Below are positions 43,194 through 51,596 of a stretch of DNA of 64,000 nt, piece by piece. The stretch lies in NCBI GenBank assembly GCA_031291615.1, contig JARLIS010000024.1:106923-170922 (forward strand). The letters are read 5' to 3'. Under the pieces are notes generated by a model. The model saw nothing but the letters and a program-made list of their open reading frames with translations. It did not search any database and was not told where the DNA came from. The position numbers and the translations under genes are program-made. The DNA is from Parvibaculum sp. Its GTDB lineage: Bacteria > Pseudomonadota > Alphaproteobacteria > Parvibaculales > Parvibaculaceae. How positions within the stretch are numbered: position 1 is the stretch's first letter; each line of letters starts with the position of its first letter.

Positions 43194-45377
43194 ATGTATC
43201 GCCTTATTTCTCGTCGCGCCGGACGCCTGCTCTCAGGCTCCGCCTCGCGCTCTCTCATGGTTCTCGCTCTGCCCGCCGCGCTATGGCCCGCCGCCGCCTT
43301 CGCGCAGGACGCCACGCTCCTCCCGCCCGTCGACGTGTCGTCGCCGGAAGCGGAAATCTCGGTCGATTCCAGCTACGTGCCCTTGACGGAAACGGGCGTC
43401 TCCGCCCTCGACCTGCTGAAAAAACGCGTGCGGTCGAACGACACCGCGACGCTGCTCGACGACATTGCGGGCGTGAACGCCTACAGCGCCGGCGGCGTGT
43501 CGAGCCTGCCGGTCGTCAACGGCCTCGCCGACGATCGCATCCGCATCGTGGTCGATGGCATGGTTATGAGCTCGGCCTGTCCGAACCACATGAACTCGCC
43601 GCTCTCCTACATCGACCCCTCGAATGTCGCCTCGGCCAAAGTGCTCGCCGGCATCACGCCCGTCAGCATGGGCGGCGACAGCATCGCGGGCACCATCGTC
43701 ATCGACTCGGGCCGGCCTTTGTTTGGCACGTCGGAAAGCGTCTCGGTTCTCTCCGCATCCGCCTCGACCTTCTATCGCAGCAATGGCGACGGTCTCAGCG
43801 GCTCGTTGTCGGCGACCGCCGGCAACGACAAGGTCAGCATCGGCTATACCGGCTCCGGCTCGCGCTCCGGCAACTATGACGGCGGCGGCAATGACGGCGA
43901 AGTCCACTCGACCGAATACAAGTCCTACAATCAGGCGCTCAAGCTCGCGGCGCGCGGCGGCGACAATCTCGTCACCCTCGAAGTCGGCCAGCAATACATC
44001 CCCTATGAAGGCTATCCGAACCAGTACATGGACATGACGGATAACCGTTCCACCTTCGTCAACGGCAGCTACGAAGGCGCATTCGCCTGGGGCAAGCTCG
44101 AAGCCCGCGCCTATTGGCAAGGCGTCGAGCACGAGATGAACTTCCTCGCCGACAAGGGCGGTACAGCCGGCGGCGGCATGCCGATGAACACGCAGTCCGA
44201 CAATGCCGGCTATGCGGTGAAGGCGAGCTTCGCGCTCAAGGACGGCGGCGCGATCCGCATCGGCAACGAGTTCCATCTCGAGAGGCTCGACGATTGGTGG
44301 CCGCCGGTCGCGGGCAGCATGATGATGAGCCCCGATACCTACATCAACATCAACGGCGGCAAGCGCGACCGGCTCGGCACCTTCGCCGAATGGGATGCGA
44401 AATGGACCGAAAGCTGGTCGAGCCTGCTCGGCATCCGCAACGATACGGTCTGGACCGATACGGGCAACGTCCAGTCCTATGGCTGCGGCATGATGATGTG
44501 CGGTGCCGACGACATGGCCGCCGCCGCCTTCAACGCTGCCGGCCATCGGCGCAGTTTCGTCAACTTCGACCTGACGGCAATCGCAAAATATGAACCGAAC
44601 GCCACCTCGGCCTTCGAGTTCGGCTATGCCCGCAAGTCGCGTGCGCCCAATCTCTATGAGCTTTACGCCTGGGGCCGTGGCGCGATGTCGAGCAGCATGA
44701 TCGGCTGGTTCGGCGACGGCAACGGCTATGTCGGCAACCTCAACCTCGATTCCGAAGTTGCGAACACTGTGAGCGCGACCGCCGACTTCCACAGCGCCGA
44801 TCGCGGCTGGGAACTGAAGGTCACGCCCTACTATACGCGCGTGAACGACTTTATCGGCGTGCAGAAGATCGCAACGCTGGGCAGCTTCGCCCAGCTCCAG
44901 TTCGTCAATCAGCAGGCGGAGCTTTACGGCGCCAATCTCTCCGGCAAGCTCGGTCTGTGGAAGTCCGACAAGGCAGGCGAGGGCACGCTCAGGGCGACGC
45001 TCGCCTATGTGCGCGGCCGCGACCTGACGACGGGCGGCGACCTCTACCACATCATGCCGCTCAACGCGGCGCTGACGCTGGAAGAGGCCTACCAGAACTG
45101 GGCTGGGCATGTTCAGTTGCAGGGCGTCGCGCGGAAGTCTGCCGTCGACGATCTGCGGAGCGAGCCGACGACGCCCGCCTATGCGCTGGTCAATCTCGGC
45201 GGCTCCTATAGCTGGGCCAATGTCCGCCTCGACCTCGGCGTCGATAATCTCTTCGACAAGGCCTATGACGCGCCGCTGGGCGGTCAGTCTCTTGGCGATC
45301 AGAGTGCGACCGGCGTCCTGCGCCCCGTTCCGGGCCTCGGCCGTTCGCTCAATCTGGGTCTGACGCTGAGTCTCTGA
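43194..45377 (+). CDS. TonB-dependent outer-membrane receptor, OprC-like (copper)
   Basis: This is a 727-residue receptor. A signal peptide ends at AFAQDA (about residue 39). The plug domain contains LLDDIAGVNAYSAGGVSSLP and RIRIVVDGMVMSSACPNHMN. The barrel ends LGRSLNLGLTLSL. Cys129 and Met133 (CPNHM) and His313 and Met315 (HEM) reproduce the CxxxM plus HxM copper-binding motif described for Pseudomonas OprC. Other Met/Cys clusters are GSMMMSPD and CGMMMCGADDM. I infer uptake of Cu. The stop overlaps the start of a tonB gene by one base. Confidence 0.9.
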   Translation: MYRLISRRAGRLLSGSASRSLMVLALPAALWPAAAFAQDATLLPPVDVSSPEAEISVDSSYVPLTETGVSALDLLKKRVRSNDTATLLDDIAGVNAYSAGGVSSLPVVNGLADDRIRIVVDGMVMSSACPNHMNSPLSYIDPSNVASAKVLAGITPVSMGGDSIAGTIVIDSGRPLFGTSESVSVLSASASTFYRSNGDGLSGSLSATAGNDKVSIGYTGSGSRSGNYDGGGNDGEVHSTEYKSYNQALKLAARGGDNLVTLEVGQQYIPYEGYPNQYMDMTDNRSTFVNGSYEGAFAWGKLEARAYWQGVEHEMNFLADKGGTAGGGMPMNTQSDNAGYAVKASFALKDGGAIRIGNEFHLERLDDWWPPVAGSMMMSPDTYININGGKRDRLGTFAEWDAKWTESWSSLLGIRNDTVWTDTGNVQSYGCGMMMCGADDMAAAAFNAAGHRRSFVNFDLTAIAKYEPNATSAFEFGYARKSRAPNLYELYAWGRGAMSSSMIGWFGDGNGYVGNLNLDSEVANTVSATADFHSADRGWELKVTPYYTRVNDFIGVQKIATLGSFAQLQFVNQQAELYGANLSGKLGLWKSDKAGEGTLRATLAYVRGRDLTTGGDLYHIMPLNAALTLEEAYQNWAGHVQLQGVARKSAVDDLRSEPTTPAYALVNLGGSYSWANVRLDLGVDNLFDKAYDAPLGGQSLGDQSATGVLRPVPGLGRSLNLGLTLSL

Positions 45378-46153
45378 TGCTGAGCCTCGGTCTCGGGCAG
45401 GTATCGGGCTTCGATCCGGCCGACGCGGTGGAAACGCCGCGACGGCTGGACTCGTTTCTCGTTTACGTGCCCGCCCGCCCGGAACCTGCAAAGCCCGCCG
45501 CGTCCCGCTTCATGCGACGGCTGATGCTGCTTGCCAGCATCGGCGCGCATGGAGCGCTCGCGGCGGCGCTCCTCTCGATGCCCGTCGACAGGACGCGCAT
45601 CGGCACTGACGAGAAACCGGAAGCCATATCCGTGGAGCTGGTCGCCGCCGCGACATTGCCGAAGCCGGTGGCGGCGGCGGCACCTGCGGTCGAAATGCCA
45701 AAGCCTGAGAAGAAGCCCGACGAAAAGAAGCCCATCCCGCTGAAAAGGAAGCCCGAGCGGGAAGCACCGGCTTTCAGGAAAACTTCGCCTGTCTTCGTCG
45801 CTCCGGTGCAGGCGGCCCCGGTGGCGTCAGCCTCCTCCAATGGCGAGGCGCAAATGTCGAGCGCGGCCGCCGAAACCCGCGCCGAGGGCAGGCGCGCCTA
45901 TGGCCGTCTCGTCTGGCAGCGGATCGCCGAACGAAAGCCCGCTGGTATCCGCCTTCCAGGCACGGCATACATTCATTTCTCCGTCACCTCCGCCGGCGCC
46001 ATTGGAAAGATCGCGGTGGAGCGCTCGAGCGGCAACGAGCAACTCGACGCGCTGGCGCTGCGCACGATTTCCGCCGCCGCGCCATTCGCCCCGCCGCCTG
46101 AATATCTCGCGCCCTCCGATCTCGAATTCGAGATCCCCTTCAACTTCCGCTGA
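45377..46153 (+). CDS. tonB: TonB family energy transducer
   Basis: This is a 258-residue protein. A transmembrane anchor lies at about residues 47-68 (LMLLASIGAHGALAAALLSM), followed by a Pro/Lys-rich periplasmic spacer (MPKPEKKPDEKKPIPLKRKP). The C-terminal TonB fold contains IHFSVTSAGAIGKIAVERSS and SAAAPFAPPPEYLAPSDLEF. It couples the proton-motive force to the OprC-like receptor. Its ATG overlaps the receptor stop (TGATG), a strong sign of a dedicated partner. No exbB or exbD is adjacent, so shared ExbBD from elsewhere is assumed. Confidence 0.93.
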   Translation: MLSLGLGQVSGFDPADAVETPRRLDSFLVYVPARPEPAKPAASRFMRRLMLLASIGAHGALAAALLSMPVDRTRIGTDEKPEAISVELVAAATLPKPVAAAAPAVEMPKPEKKPDEKKPIPLKRKPEREAPAFRKTSPVFVAPVQAAPVASASSNGEAQMSSAAAETRAEGRRAYGRLVWQRIAERKPAGIRLPGTAYIHFSVTSAGAIGKIAVERSSGNEQLDALALRTISAAAPFAPPPEYLAPSDLEFEIPFNFR

Positions 46154-46942
46154 CTAGCGCACCTGACCGCCGTCGACGACAAAGACCTCGCCGGTGACGA
46201 AGCTCGCGCGCGGCGAAGCGAGAAAGAGTGCCGCATCGGCGATCTCCTCCACGGTGCCGAAGCGGCGAAGCGCGACTTCCCGCTTGATCCACTTGCCCCA
46301 GGCTTCGGGCCGCTCATTGACGCGCTTTTCCCAGTCGCCGTCCTTGAAGAGAATGTTGCCGGGTGCGATCGCATTGACGCGCACGCCGTCCTTGCCGACG
46401 AGTTTCGCCAGCGACTGCGCGACATGGTTCACCCCCGCCTTCGAGGCCGAATAGGTGAGCGAGGTGCCGAGCGCGTCGACGCCCGCAATCGACGAAATGA
46501 GGATGATGTTCGCATCCTTCCGCGCTTCGGCGGGCCGCGCGAGTATCCGCTTCAGCGCTTCGCGGGCGAGATAGACGGAGCTGTAGAGATTCTGCGCCAT
46601 GTCGGCTTCCCAGTCGGCGTCGCTGACGTCGATGCCGAGCGGCGCGCGGCCGAGCCCCACATTGGCGACGGCGCAATGGACGGGACCGAGCTTCGCCTCC
46701 GCCGCATCGAGTGCGGCGGCAATGGTCGCTGATTTCGTCATGTCGCCCGCAAAGGTGATGAGGTCGGCGGGCTTCGCGCCTTCCGCGACGAGCGCCTTCA
46801 GCGCCTCGTCGAGCGGCCCCTGGCTTCGTGCCGTCAGCGCCACTTTCGCGCCCTCCCGGGCAAAGGCTTGCGCCATGCCGAAGCCGATGCCCCGGCTCGC
46901 GCCGGCGATGAAGACGGTCTTTCCCTTGAGGTGCAGGTCCAT
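46154..46942 (-). CDS. SDR family oxidoreductase
   Basis: This is a 262-residue classical short-chain dehydrogenase. It has the NAD(P)-binding motif FIAGASRGIGFGMA, the NVGLG element in place of NNAG, the catalytic Ser in LISSIAGV and YSASK (Tyr and Lys intact). Substrate specificity is not evident. It probably acts on hydroxyacyl-CoA or related lipids, given the neighbouring enoyl-CoA hydratase. It is divergent from that hydratase gene and abuts the tonB gene with back-to-back stops. Confidence 0.9.
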   Translation of the reverse strand: MDLHLKGKTVFIAGASRGIGFGMAQAFAREGAKVALTARSQGPLDEALKALVAEGAKPADLITFAGDMTKSATIAAALDAAEAKLGPVHCAVANVGLGRAPLGIDVSDADWEADMAQNLYSSVYLAREALKRILARPAEARKDANIILISSIAGVDALGTSLTYSASKAGVNHVAQSLAKLVGKDGVRVNAIAPGNILFKDGDWEKRVNERPEAWGKWIKREVALRRFGTVEEIADAALFLASPRASFVTGEVFVVDGGQVR

Positions 46943-47000
46943 CCGTTCAGTCTCCCCTGTTCAATTTTTCTGTCCGCATAGCAGGCCAAGGCCGACGCAA

Positions 47001-47015
47001 CGTCAAGGCTTGACG
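47001..47015. promoter_or_regulatory. palindrome in the divergent SDR / enoyl-CoA hydratase promoter region
   Basis: CGTCAAG-G-CTTGACG (47001-47015) is a perfect 15-bp palindrome in the 151-bp space between divergent CoA-metabolism genes. Its half-sites TTGACG/CGTCAA are those found upstream of the MerR gene at 28540-28570, but in everted orientation. Confidence 0.45.
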
Positions 47016-47093
47016 CATCGGCTTGTCGCCGCTTCCCGCATCGGCCTAGACTTCCACCCAACAAGAAATAGAACGCACCTGTGGGAGGGTCCG

Positions 47094-47906
47094 ATGCGCT
47101 ACGAGCAGATCAAGGTGGAAAAGCGCGGCCAGGTCACGCTGTTGACGCTGAACCGGCCGGACAAGCTGAATGCCTGGACGCCGCAAATGGCGGGCGAGCT
47201 CGCCCATGCCATCGAGGCGGCGAATGCCGACCGCGACATCGGCGCCATCGTGATGACGGGCGAGGGCCGCGGCTTTTGCGCAGGCGCCGACGTCGATGCG
47301 GTCTTCAAGACGCGCGTCGACGGGCGCGACCCCGGCGAGAACACGGCGGGCGGCTCGGGCGGCATGCCGGCCAATGTCGACTGGATCAAGCTCGCGCGCT
47401 CCTCGAAGCCGCTCATCGCGGCCGTGAACGGCGTCGCCGTCGGCATCGGCGTCACCATGATCCTGCCCTTCGACGTCATCGTCGCGGCGGAAGAAGCAAG
47501 GTTCGGCCTCGTCTTCGTCAAGATGGGCATCGTGCCCGAGCTTGCCTCCTCGCATTTCCTCGTCAGCCGCATGGGTTGGGGCCAGGCGAGCGAGATGATG
47601 CTGACCGGCAGGCTTTATCCGGCGGCGGAAGCGAAGGCCAAGGGGCTTTGCGAATATGTCGTCCCGCAGGCCCAGCTTCTCGACAAGGCGATGGAGATTG
47701 CAAATCTCATCGCCGACAATCCCTCGCGCCAGTTGCGCATGACGAAGGCGCTGCTTACCGAAAATGCCTGCACGACAGATCTCACCCGCGCCCAGAAGCT
47801 CGAAACGGATGCGCTGAAGGAATGCTGGACGACGCCCGAACATCATGAAGCGGTCGACGCCTTCCTCAACAAGCGCAAGCCCGACTTCAAGAAAGTCGCC
47901 TCCTGA
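47094..47906 (+). CDS. enoyl-CoA hydratase/isomerase (crotonase family)
   Basis: This is a 270-residue crotonase. The oxyanion-hole segment is GRGFCAGADVDAVF, and NGVAVGIGVTMILPFDVIVAA and FGLVFVKMGIVPELASSHFL follow. GIVPELASS carries a Glu in the usual second catalytic position. These enzymes hydrate or isomerise 2- or 3-enoyl-CoA. ATG 47094 has GGGAGGG just upstream. It is followed within 40 bp by two hydrolase genes with which it probably forms an operon. Confidence 0.93.
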   Translation: MRYEQIKVEKRGQVTLLTLNRPDKLNAWTPQMAGELAHAIEAANADRDIGAIVMTGEGRGFCAGADVDAVFKTRVDGRDPGENTAGGSGGMPANVDWIKLARSSKPLIAAVNGVAVGIGVTMILPFDVIVAAEEARFGLVFVKMGIVPELASSHFLVSRMGWGQASEMMLTGRLYPAAEAKAKGLCEYVVPQAQLLDKAMEIANLIADNPSRQLRMTKALLTENACTTDLTRAQKLETDALKECWTTPEHHEAVDAFLNKRKPDFKKVAS

Positions 47907-47943
47907 AAATCGGCCAATCAAAAGAAACGACGGGGAGAAAACC

Positions 47944-49119
47944 ATGACGGCGAAAACCTATGAAGTCGAACGCATCCCCTTTCACCTGCACTGGCAGGAG
48001 AAGGCCGCCTTCAAGGAAACCTATGCCGGCGCGCTCGACCAGATCGTCGTCGAAGGCCAGTACCTGAAGCCGAAGGGTTCGACCTCGAAAACCGTCCTCG
48101 TCTTCATGCATCCGACGGGCACGATGAACCTGCTGCCCATGCCGAACGCGCTCGCCGCCGCCGGCATTCCCTGCCTCACCTGCGGCAGCCGCTATCCGCA
48201 CAATGACAGCGCGCTCATCATGGAAAAGGTGATCCTCGATCTCGGTCACTACATCCGCTACGCCAAGGAAAAACTCGGCTTCGAGAAAGTGATCCTCGCC
48301 GGCTGGTCGGGCGGCGGCTCGCTTTCGATGTTCTATCAGAGCCAGGCCGAGAAGCCCTGGATCACCGCAACGCCGGCGGGCGACGCCGTCGATGTTGTCG
48401 GCGCGAAACTTGTCAAGGCCGACGCCGTGCTCCAGCTCGCCGCCCATGTCAGCCGCGCGATCACACTGACCGAATGGCTCGATCCCTCGATCAGGAACGA
48501 GCAGGACCCGGAAGACCGCATCGTCGAACTCGATCTCTACGATCCGAAGAATCCGAACAAGCCGCCTTTCACCGCCGACTATGTAGCGCATTTCCGCGCA
48601 GCCCAGATCGCGCGGTCCGAAAAGATCGACAATTGGGTGAAGGACAAGCTCGCCTCCCTCAAGCGTCAGGGCCGCACCAACGAGGAATTCGGCTTCGTCG
48701 TCCACGGCACCATGGCCGATCCCCGATGGATGGATCTGACGCTGGAGCCGAACGACCGCAAGGGGCCGAACTGGTGCTTCATGGGCGAGCCGAAAATCGT
48801 CAACATGATGCCGGCGGGCCTTGCCCGCTTCTGCTCGCTACGCGCCTGGCTGTCGCAATGGTCCTACAAGGAAAGCCGCGCCGACGGGCCGAAATGCGCG
48901 GGCGACATTTCCGTGCCGGTCCTCGTCATCCAGAACAGCGCCGACGACGCCTGCACGCCCTCTCATGCCGCGCGCCTGTTCGCCGGTGTAAAGCACAGCG
49001 ACAAAGAATTTCACGAGGTGAAGGGCGCAACGCACTACTATATCGGCCAGCCCGACAAGATGGCGGAAGCCGTCGGCATCGTTTCAGGCTGGCTGTCGAA
49101 GAAAGGGTTGCTCATTTGA
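47944..49119 (+). CDS. alpha/beta hydrolase of unknown specificity
   Basis: This is a 391-residue hydrolase. An FMHPTGTMNLLPMP oxyanion-type segment is followed by the nucleophile elbow LAGWSGGGSLSMFY. A late Asp (NSADDACTPS) and His (KGATHYYIG) complete a triad. A 110-residue insertion after the elbow (EWLDPSIRNEQDPEDRIVEL onward) is longer than in simple esterases. I do not recognise a characterised subfamily. Its genomic setting beside a crotonase suggests a thioester or ring-cleavage hydrolase. Confidence 0.82.
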   Translation: MTAKTYEVERIPFHLHWQEKAAFKETYAGALDQIVVEGQYLKPKGSTSKTVLVFMHPTGTMNLLPMPNALAAAGIPCLTCGSRYPHNDSALIMEKVILDLGHYIRYAKEKLGFEKVILAGWSGGGSLSMFYQSQAEKPWITATPAGDAVDVVGAKLVKADAVLQLAAHVSRAITLTEWLDPSIRNEQDPEDRIVELDLYDPKNPNKPPFTADYVAHFRAAQIARSEKIDNWVKDKLASLKRQGRTNEEFGFVVHGTMADPRWMDLTLEPNDRKGPNWCFMGEPKIVNMMPAGLARFCSLRAWLSQWSYKESRADGPKCAGDISVPVLVIQNSADDACTPSHAARLFAGVKHSDKEFHEVKGATHYYIGQPDKMAEAVGIVSGWLSKKGLLI

Positions 49120-49142
49120 GCAGCGTCAATGTGAGTTTGCGA

Positions 49143-50048
49143 ATGACCGATGTGACGCCCGTGCGGCGCGAGCTGGCGCTGGACGATGGCGCGATATCCT
49201 TTCTCGAATGGAAGGGTGCGGCCGGCGGACCGGCGCTGCACTTTGCCCATGCGAACGGTTTCAACGCCATGACCTACCGGCGCCTTCTCGGGCCGCTGGC
49301 CGGGCGCTTTCACATCCGCGCTTGGGACGCGCGCGGCCACGGGCATTCGACGCTGCCCGCAGACCCCTCGACCCATCGCAACTGGTATCTCTTCCGCGAC
49401 GACCTCATCCGCATGACCGAGAATTTCGTCGCCGAAGCAGGCGGCCCCGTTCTTCTCGGCGGCCATTCCATGGGCGGCGCGACGAGCCTGATGGTCGCCG
49501 CCGAACGGCCCGACCTCGTGCGCGGGCTCGTCCTCGTCGATCCGGTCATGGTGCCGCGTCGTGCGCGTTTGATGATGCAGCTCTATAATCTGACGGGCCG
49601 AAAAGGTGGGCCGATGTCGCTCGCCGAAGGCGCGGATCGCCGCCGCGCCCTGTTTCCGAGCCGCGAAATGATGCTCGCCGCCTATAAGGGCCGCGGCGCC
49701 TTCCGCACCTGGCCCGAAGAAATGATCGCCGACTATATCGAAGGCGGCACGCGACTCCGCGAAGACGGGCAGGTCGAACTGACCTGCGCGCCTGCATGGG
49801 AAGCGGCGAATTTCCGTGCGCAAGGCCACGACATCTGGAAGGCGCTCGACAAGCTCAAGACGCCGCTGACGCTCATCTATGCCGGCTTCGGCTCGACCTG
49901 CCGCGCGCCCGCGCCGCAGCTTTTGGGCGAGCGCGATCCGCAGGCGACGCTGCTGCGTCTCGGTCAGGCCACGCATTTCGTGCCGATGGAATATCCCGAC
50001 GTCATCCGCCGCGAGGTCCTTGCGCTCGACGCGCGCCTCTCCGCTTAA
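49143..50048 (+). CDS. alpha/beta hydrolase
   Basis: This is a hydrolase of about 301 residues. It has the HFAHANGFNA oxyanion region, WDARGHGHS and the nucleophile elbow LGGHSMGGATS. A C-terminal Glu/Asp (LLGERDPQA) and His (GQATHFVPME) complete the triad. The ATG at 49143 is used; TTG/GTG codons at 49115-49131 are alternatives. It is coupled to the previous hydrolase by only a 23-bp gap. The stop overlaps the convergent acyl-CoA dehydrogenase by 4 bp. Confidence 0.85.
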   Translation: MTDVTPVRRELALDDGAISFLEWKGAAGGPALHFAHANGFNAMTYRRLLGPLAGRFHIRAWDARGHGHSTLPADPSTHRNWYLFRDDLIRMTENFVAEAGGPVLLGGHSMGGATSLMVAAERPDLVRGLVLVDPVMVPRRARLMMQLYNLTGRKGGPMSLAEGADRRRALFPSREMMLAAYKGRGAFRTWPEEMIADYIEGGTRLREDGQVELTCAPAWEAANFRAQGHDIWKALDKLKTPLTLIYAGFGSTCRAPAPQLLGERDPQATLLRLGQATHFVPMEYPDVIRREVLALDARLSA

Positions 50049-51211
50049 GCCTTCGGCCCGTAAGCCGCCGCGAGCCCCGCGCCGATGCGCTCCTGCATCA
50101 TCTCGGTCGAGCCGTCGGTAAAGGCCGCGATCTTCGCCGCCGCGAGATGGCGTCCAAGCGCATGGCTTTCGCGCAATCCGTTCGCACCCATCGCCTGAAT
50201 GCAGTCGCCGATGCGGGCAAGCGTGACGCGCCCTGCGAACTTCTTCGCATGCGCCGCCGCCATCACGGCATCGCCGCCCGCATCAATGAGCTTGCCGGCT
50301 TTCACCGTCAGCGCCCGCAAGGCCTCAAGATCGCTTGCGATATCGGCGAGCGACCAGCGCAGGCCCTGATGCTCGACAAGCGCCTTGCCGAAGGCCTTGC
50401 GTGTTCCGGCATAGCCGATCGCCGTTTCGAGACTGTCGGCGATCATGCCCGCGCACATCGCGGCCACATAGACCCGCGCCCCGTTGACGCCCTGCATGGC
50501 GAGCTTGAAGGCCTCGCCGGGCGGCGCCAGCATGTCGTCCTCCGGCGCCATATAATCTTCAAGCGCGAAGCCGCCCGCGCCGATCGCATGTCCGCCGAGA
50601 AGTTGATAGGCCTCGCGCCGCTTGAAGCCTTCGCGCCGCGCATCGACGAGAAAGCAGGCAATGCCGCGCCAGCCGAGGCTCGGATCGGTCTGCACATAGG
50701 TGATGTAGAGGTCCGCAATGGCCGCATTGGTGATCCAGCCCTTCTCGCCATTGAGCCGCCAGCCGCCCGCAACTTTTTCCGCCCGCGTCGAAATGCCGGC
50801 AAAGTCGCTCCCCGCGCCGGGTTCCGACAGCGCCGTCGCGCCGAAAATCTCCGCCCGCATCAGCGCCGGCACATGCGTCCGGCGATGCCTCTCGCTCGGG
50901 CTCACGGCCAGACGCGCGGCGACATTGTGCGTATTCACCATCGAGAACGTGAACGGCATGTCGCCCCGCGACATTTCCTCGACCATGGCGAGCTTCGGCA
51001 GATAGCGCTGCCCGAGCCCGCCCTGCGCCTCGGGCACTTCGAGCTTGAGAAAATCTTCCGCCGCCGCCGCGCGCAGCGCCTCGACGGGCATGCGCCGCTC
51101 GCGCTCCCAGCTTGCGGCATTGGGCGCAATCACCTCGCGGCGAAAGCGCCGCGCCCGCGCCAGAACTTCGCGCTCCGCCGCCGTCAATTCGTCGTCCAGA
51201 AAGTTCGTCAT
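50045..51211 (-). CDS. acyl-CoA dehydrogenase family protein
   Basis: This is a 388-residue acyl-CoA dehydrogenase. It has MVEEMSRGDMPFTFSM, TALSEPGAGSDFAGI and WRLNGEKGWITNAAIADLYI. A C-terminal FTDGSTEMMQERI has Asp in the place of the YEG glutamate. The flavin-binding regions are intact, so the protein should bind FAD. Either the base is Asp or it is located elsewhere. ATG 51211 (MTNFLDDELT) follows GAGGGGAAGAGC. It ends convergent with the hydrolase gene. The substrate is unknown. Confidence 0.92.
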   Translation of the reverse strand: MTNFLDDELTAAEREVLARARRFRREVIAPNAASWERERRMPVEALRAAAAEDFLKLEVPEAQGGLGQRYLPKLAMVEEMSRGDMPFTFSMVNTHNVAARLAVSPSERHRRTHVPALMRAEIFGATALSEPGAGSDFAGISTRAEKVAGGWRLNGEKGWITNAAIADLYITYVQTDPSLGWRGIACFLVDARREGFKRREAYQLLGGHAIGAGGFALEDYMAPEDDMLAPPGEAFKLAMQGVNGARVYVAAMCAGMIADSLETAIGYAGTRKAFGKALVEHQGLRWSLADIASDLEALRALTVKAGKLIDAGGDAVMAAAHAKKFAGRVTLARIGDCIQAMGANGLRESHALGRHLAAAKIAAFTDGSTEMMQERIGAGLAAAYGPKA

Positions 51212-51276
51212 GCTCTTCCCCTCGGCCCTCGCTTGAGGATAGCCTTCAATCCCGTCCTCGCCAAAGCGCCCGCTCC

Positions 51277-51519
51277 ATGCCGCCACTGACATTCGCCGAG
51301 CCCGATCCCGAGCGGACCGCCAAGGAAGCGAAACTCCACGCCATGAGCGATGCGGAGCTTCTCGCGCTTTACAACGAGACGCGGGCCGCATCGTCCGCCG
51401 CCCGCAAGGCGCATGACATGGAGCGCCTCTATCCGCTCGCCCGCGGCATGAAAACGATCCAGCGCATCGCCGGCGAGCGCGGCCTCATCATCAAGGCGCG
51501 CCGCTTCACCAAAGTATGA
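51277..51519 (+). CDS. small conserved hypothetical protein
   Basis: This is an 80-residue, highly charged, predicted helical protein. It begins MPPLTFAEPDPERTAKEAKL and contains ALYNETRAASSAARKAHDME and RGLIIKARRF. No domain is recognised. ATG 51277 gives the smallest reasonable product; a longer frame exists upstream but is antisense to the dehydrogenase gene. It is followed by a GC-rich repeat at 51527-51586. Confidence 0.55.
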   Translation: MPPLTFAEPDPERTAKEAKLHAMSDAELLALYNETRAASSAARKAHDMERLYPLARGMKTIQRIAGERGLIIKARRFTKV

Positions 51520-51526
51520 TCGCCTT

Positions 51527-51586
51527 TAACCCCTCTCCCTCCGGGAGAGGGAGGGGCCCGTTGCGAAGCAATGGGAGGGTGAGGGC
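51527..51586. repeat. dispersed GC-hairpin repeat (CCTCTCCCTCCGGGAGAGG type)
   Basis: CCTCTCCCT (51532-51540) is complemented by AGGGAGAGG nearby, and CCCGTTGC..GCAATGGG follows (about 51558-51575). This kind of repeat is common between genes in alphaproteobacteria. It may terminate both convergent transcripts. Confidence 0.7.
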
Positions 51587-51596
51587 CTCCGCGCTG

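Noticed and set aside
43281..45491. A 736-codon minus-strand open frame opposite the TonB receptor
   Set aside because: No motif, and the receptor on the other strand has a signal peptide, plug and barrel.
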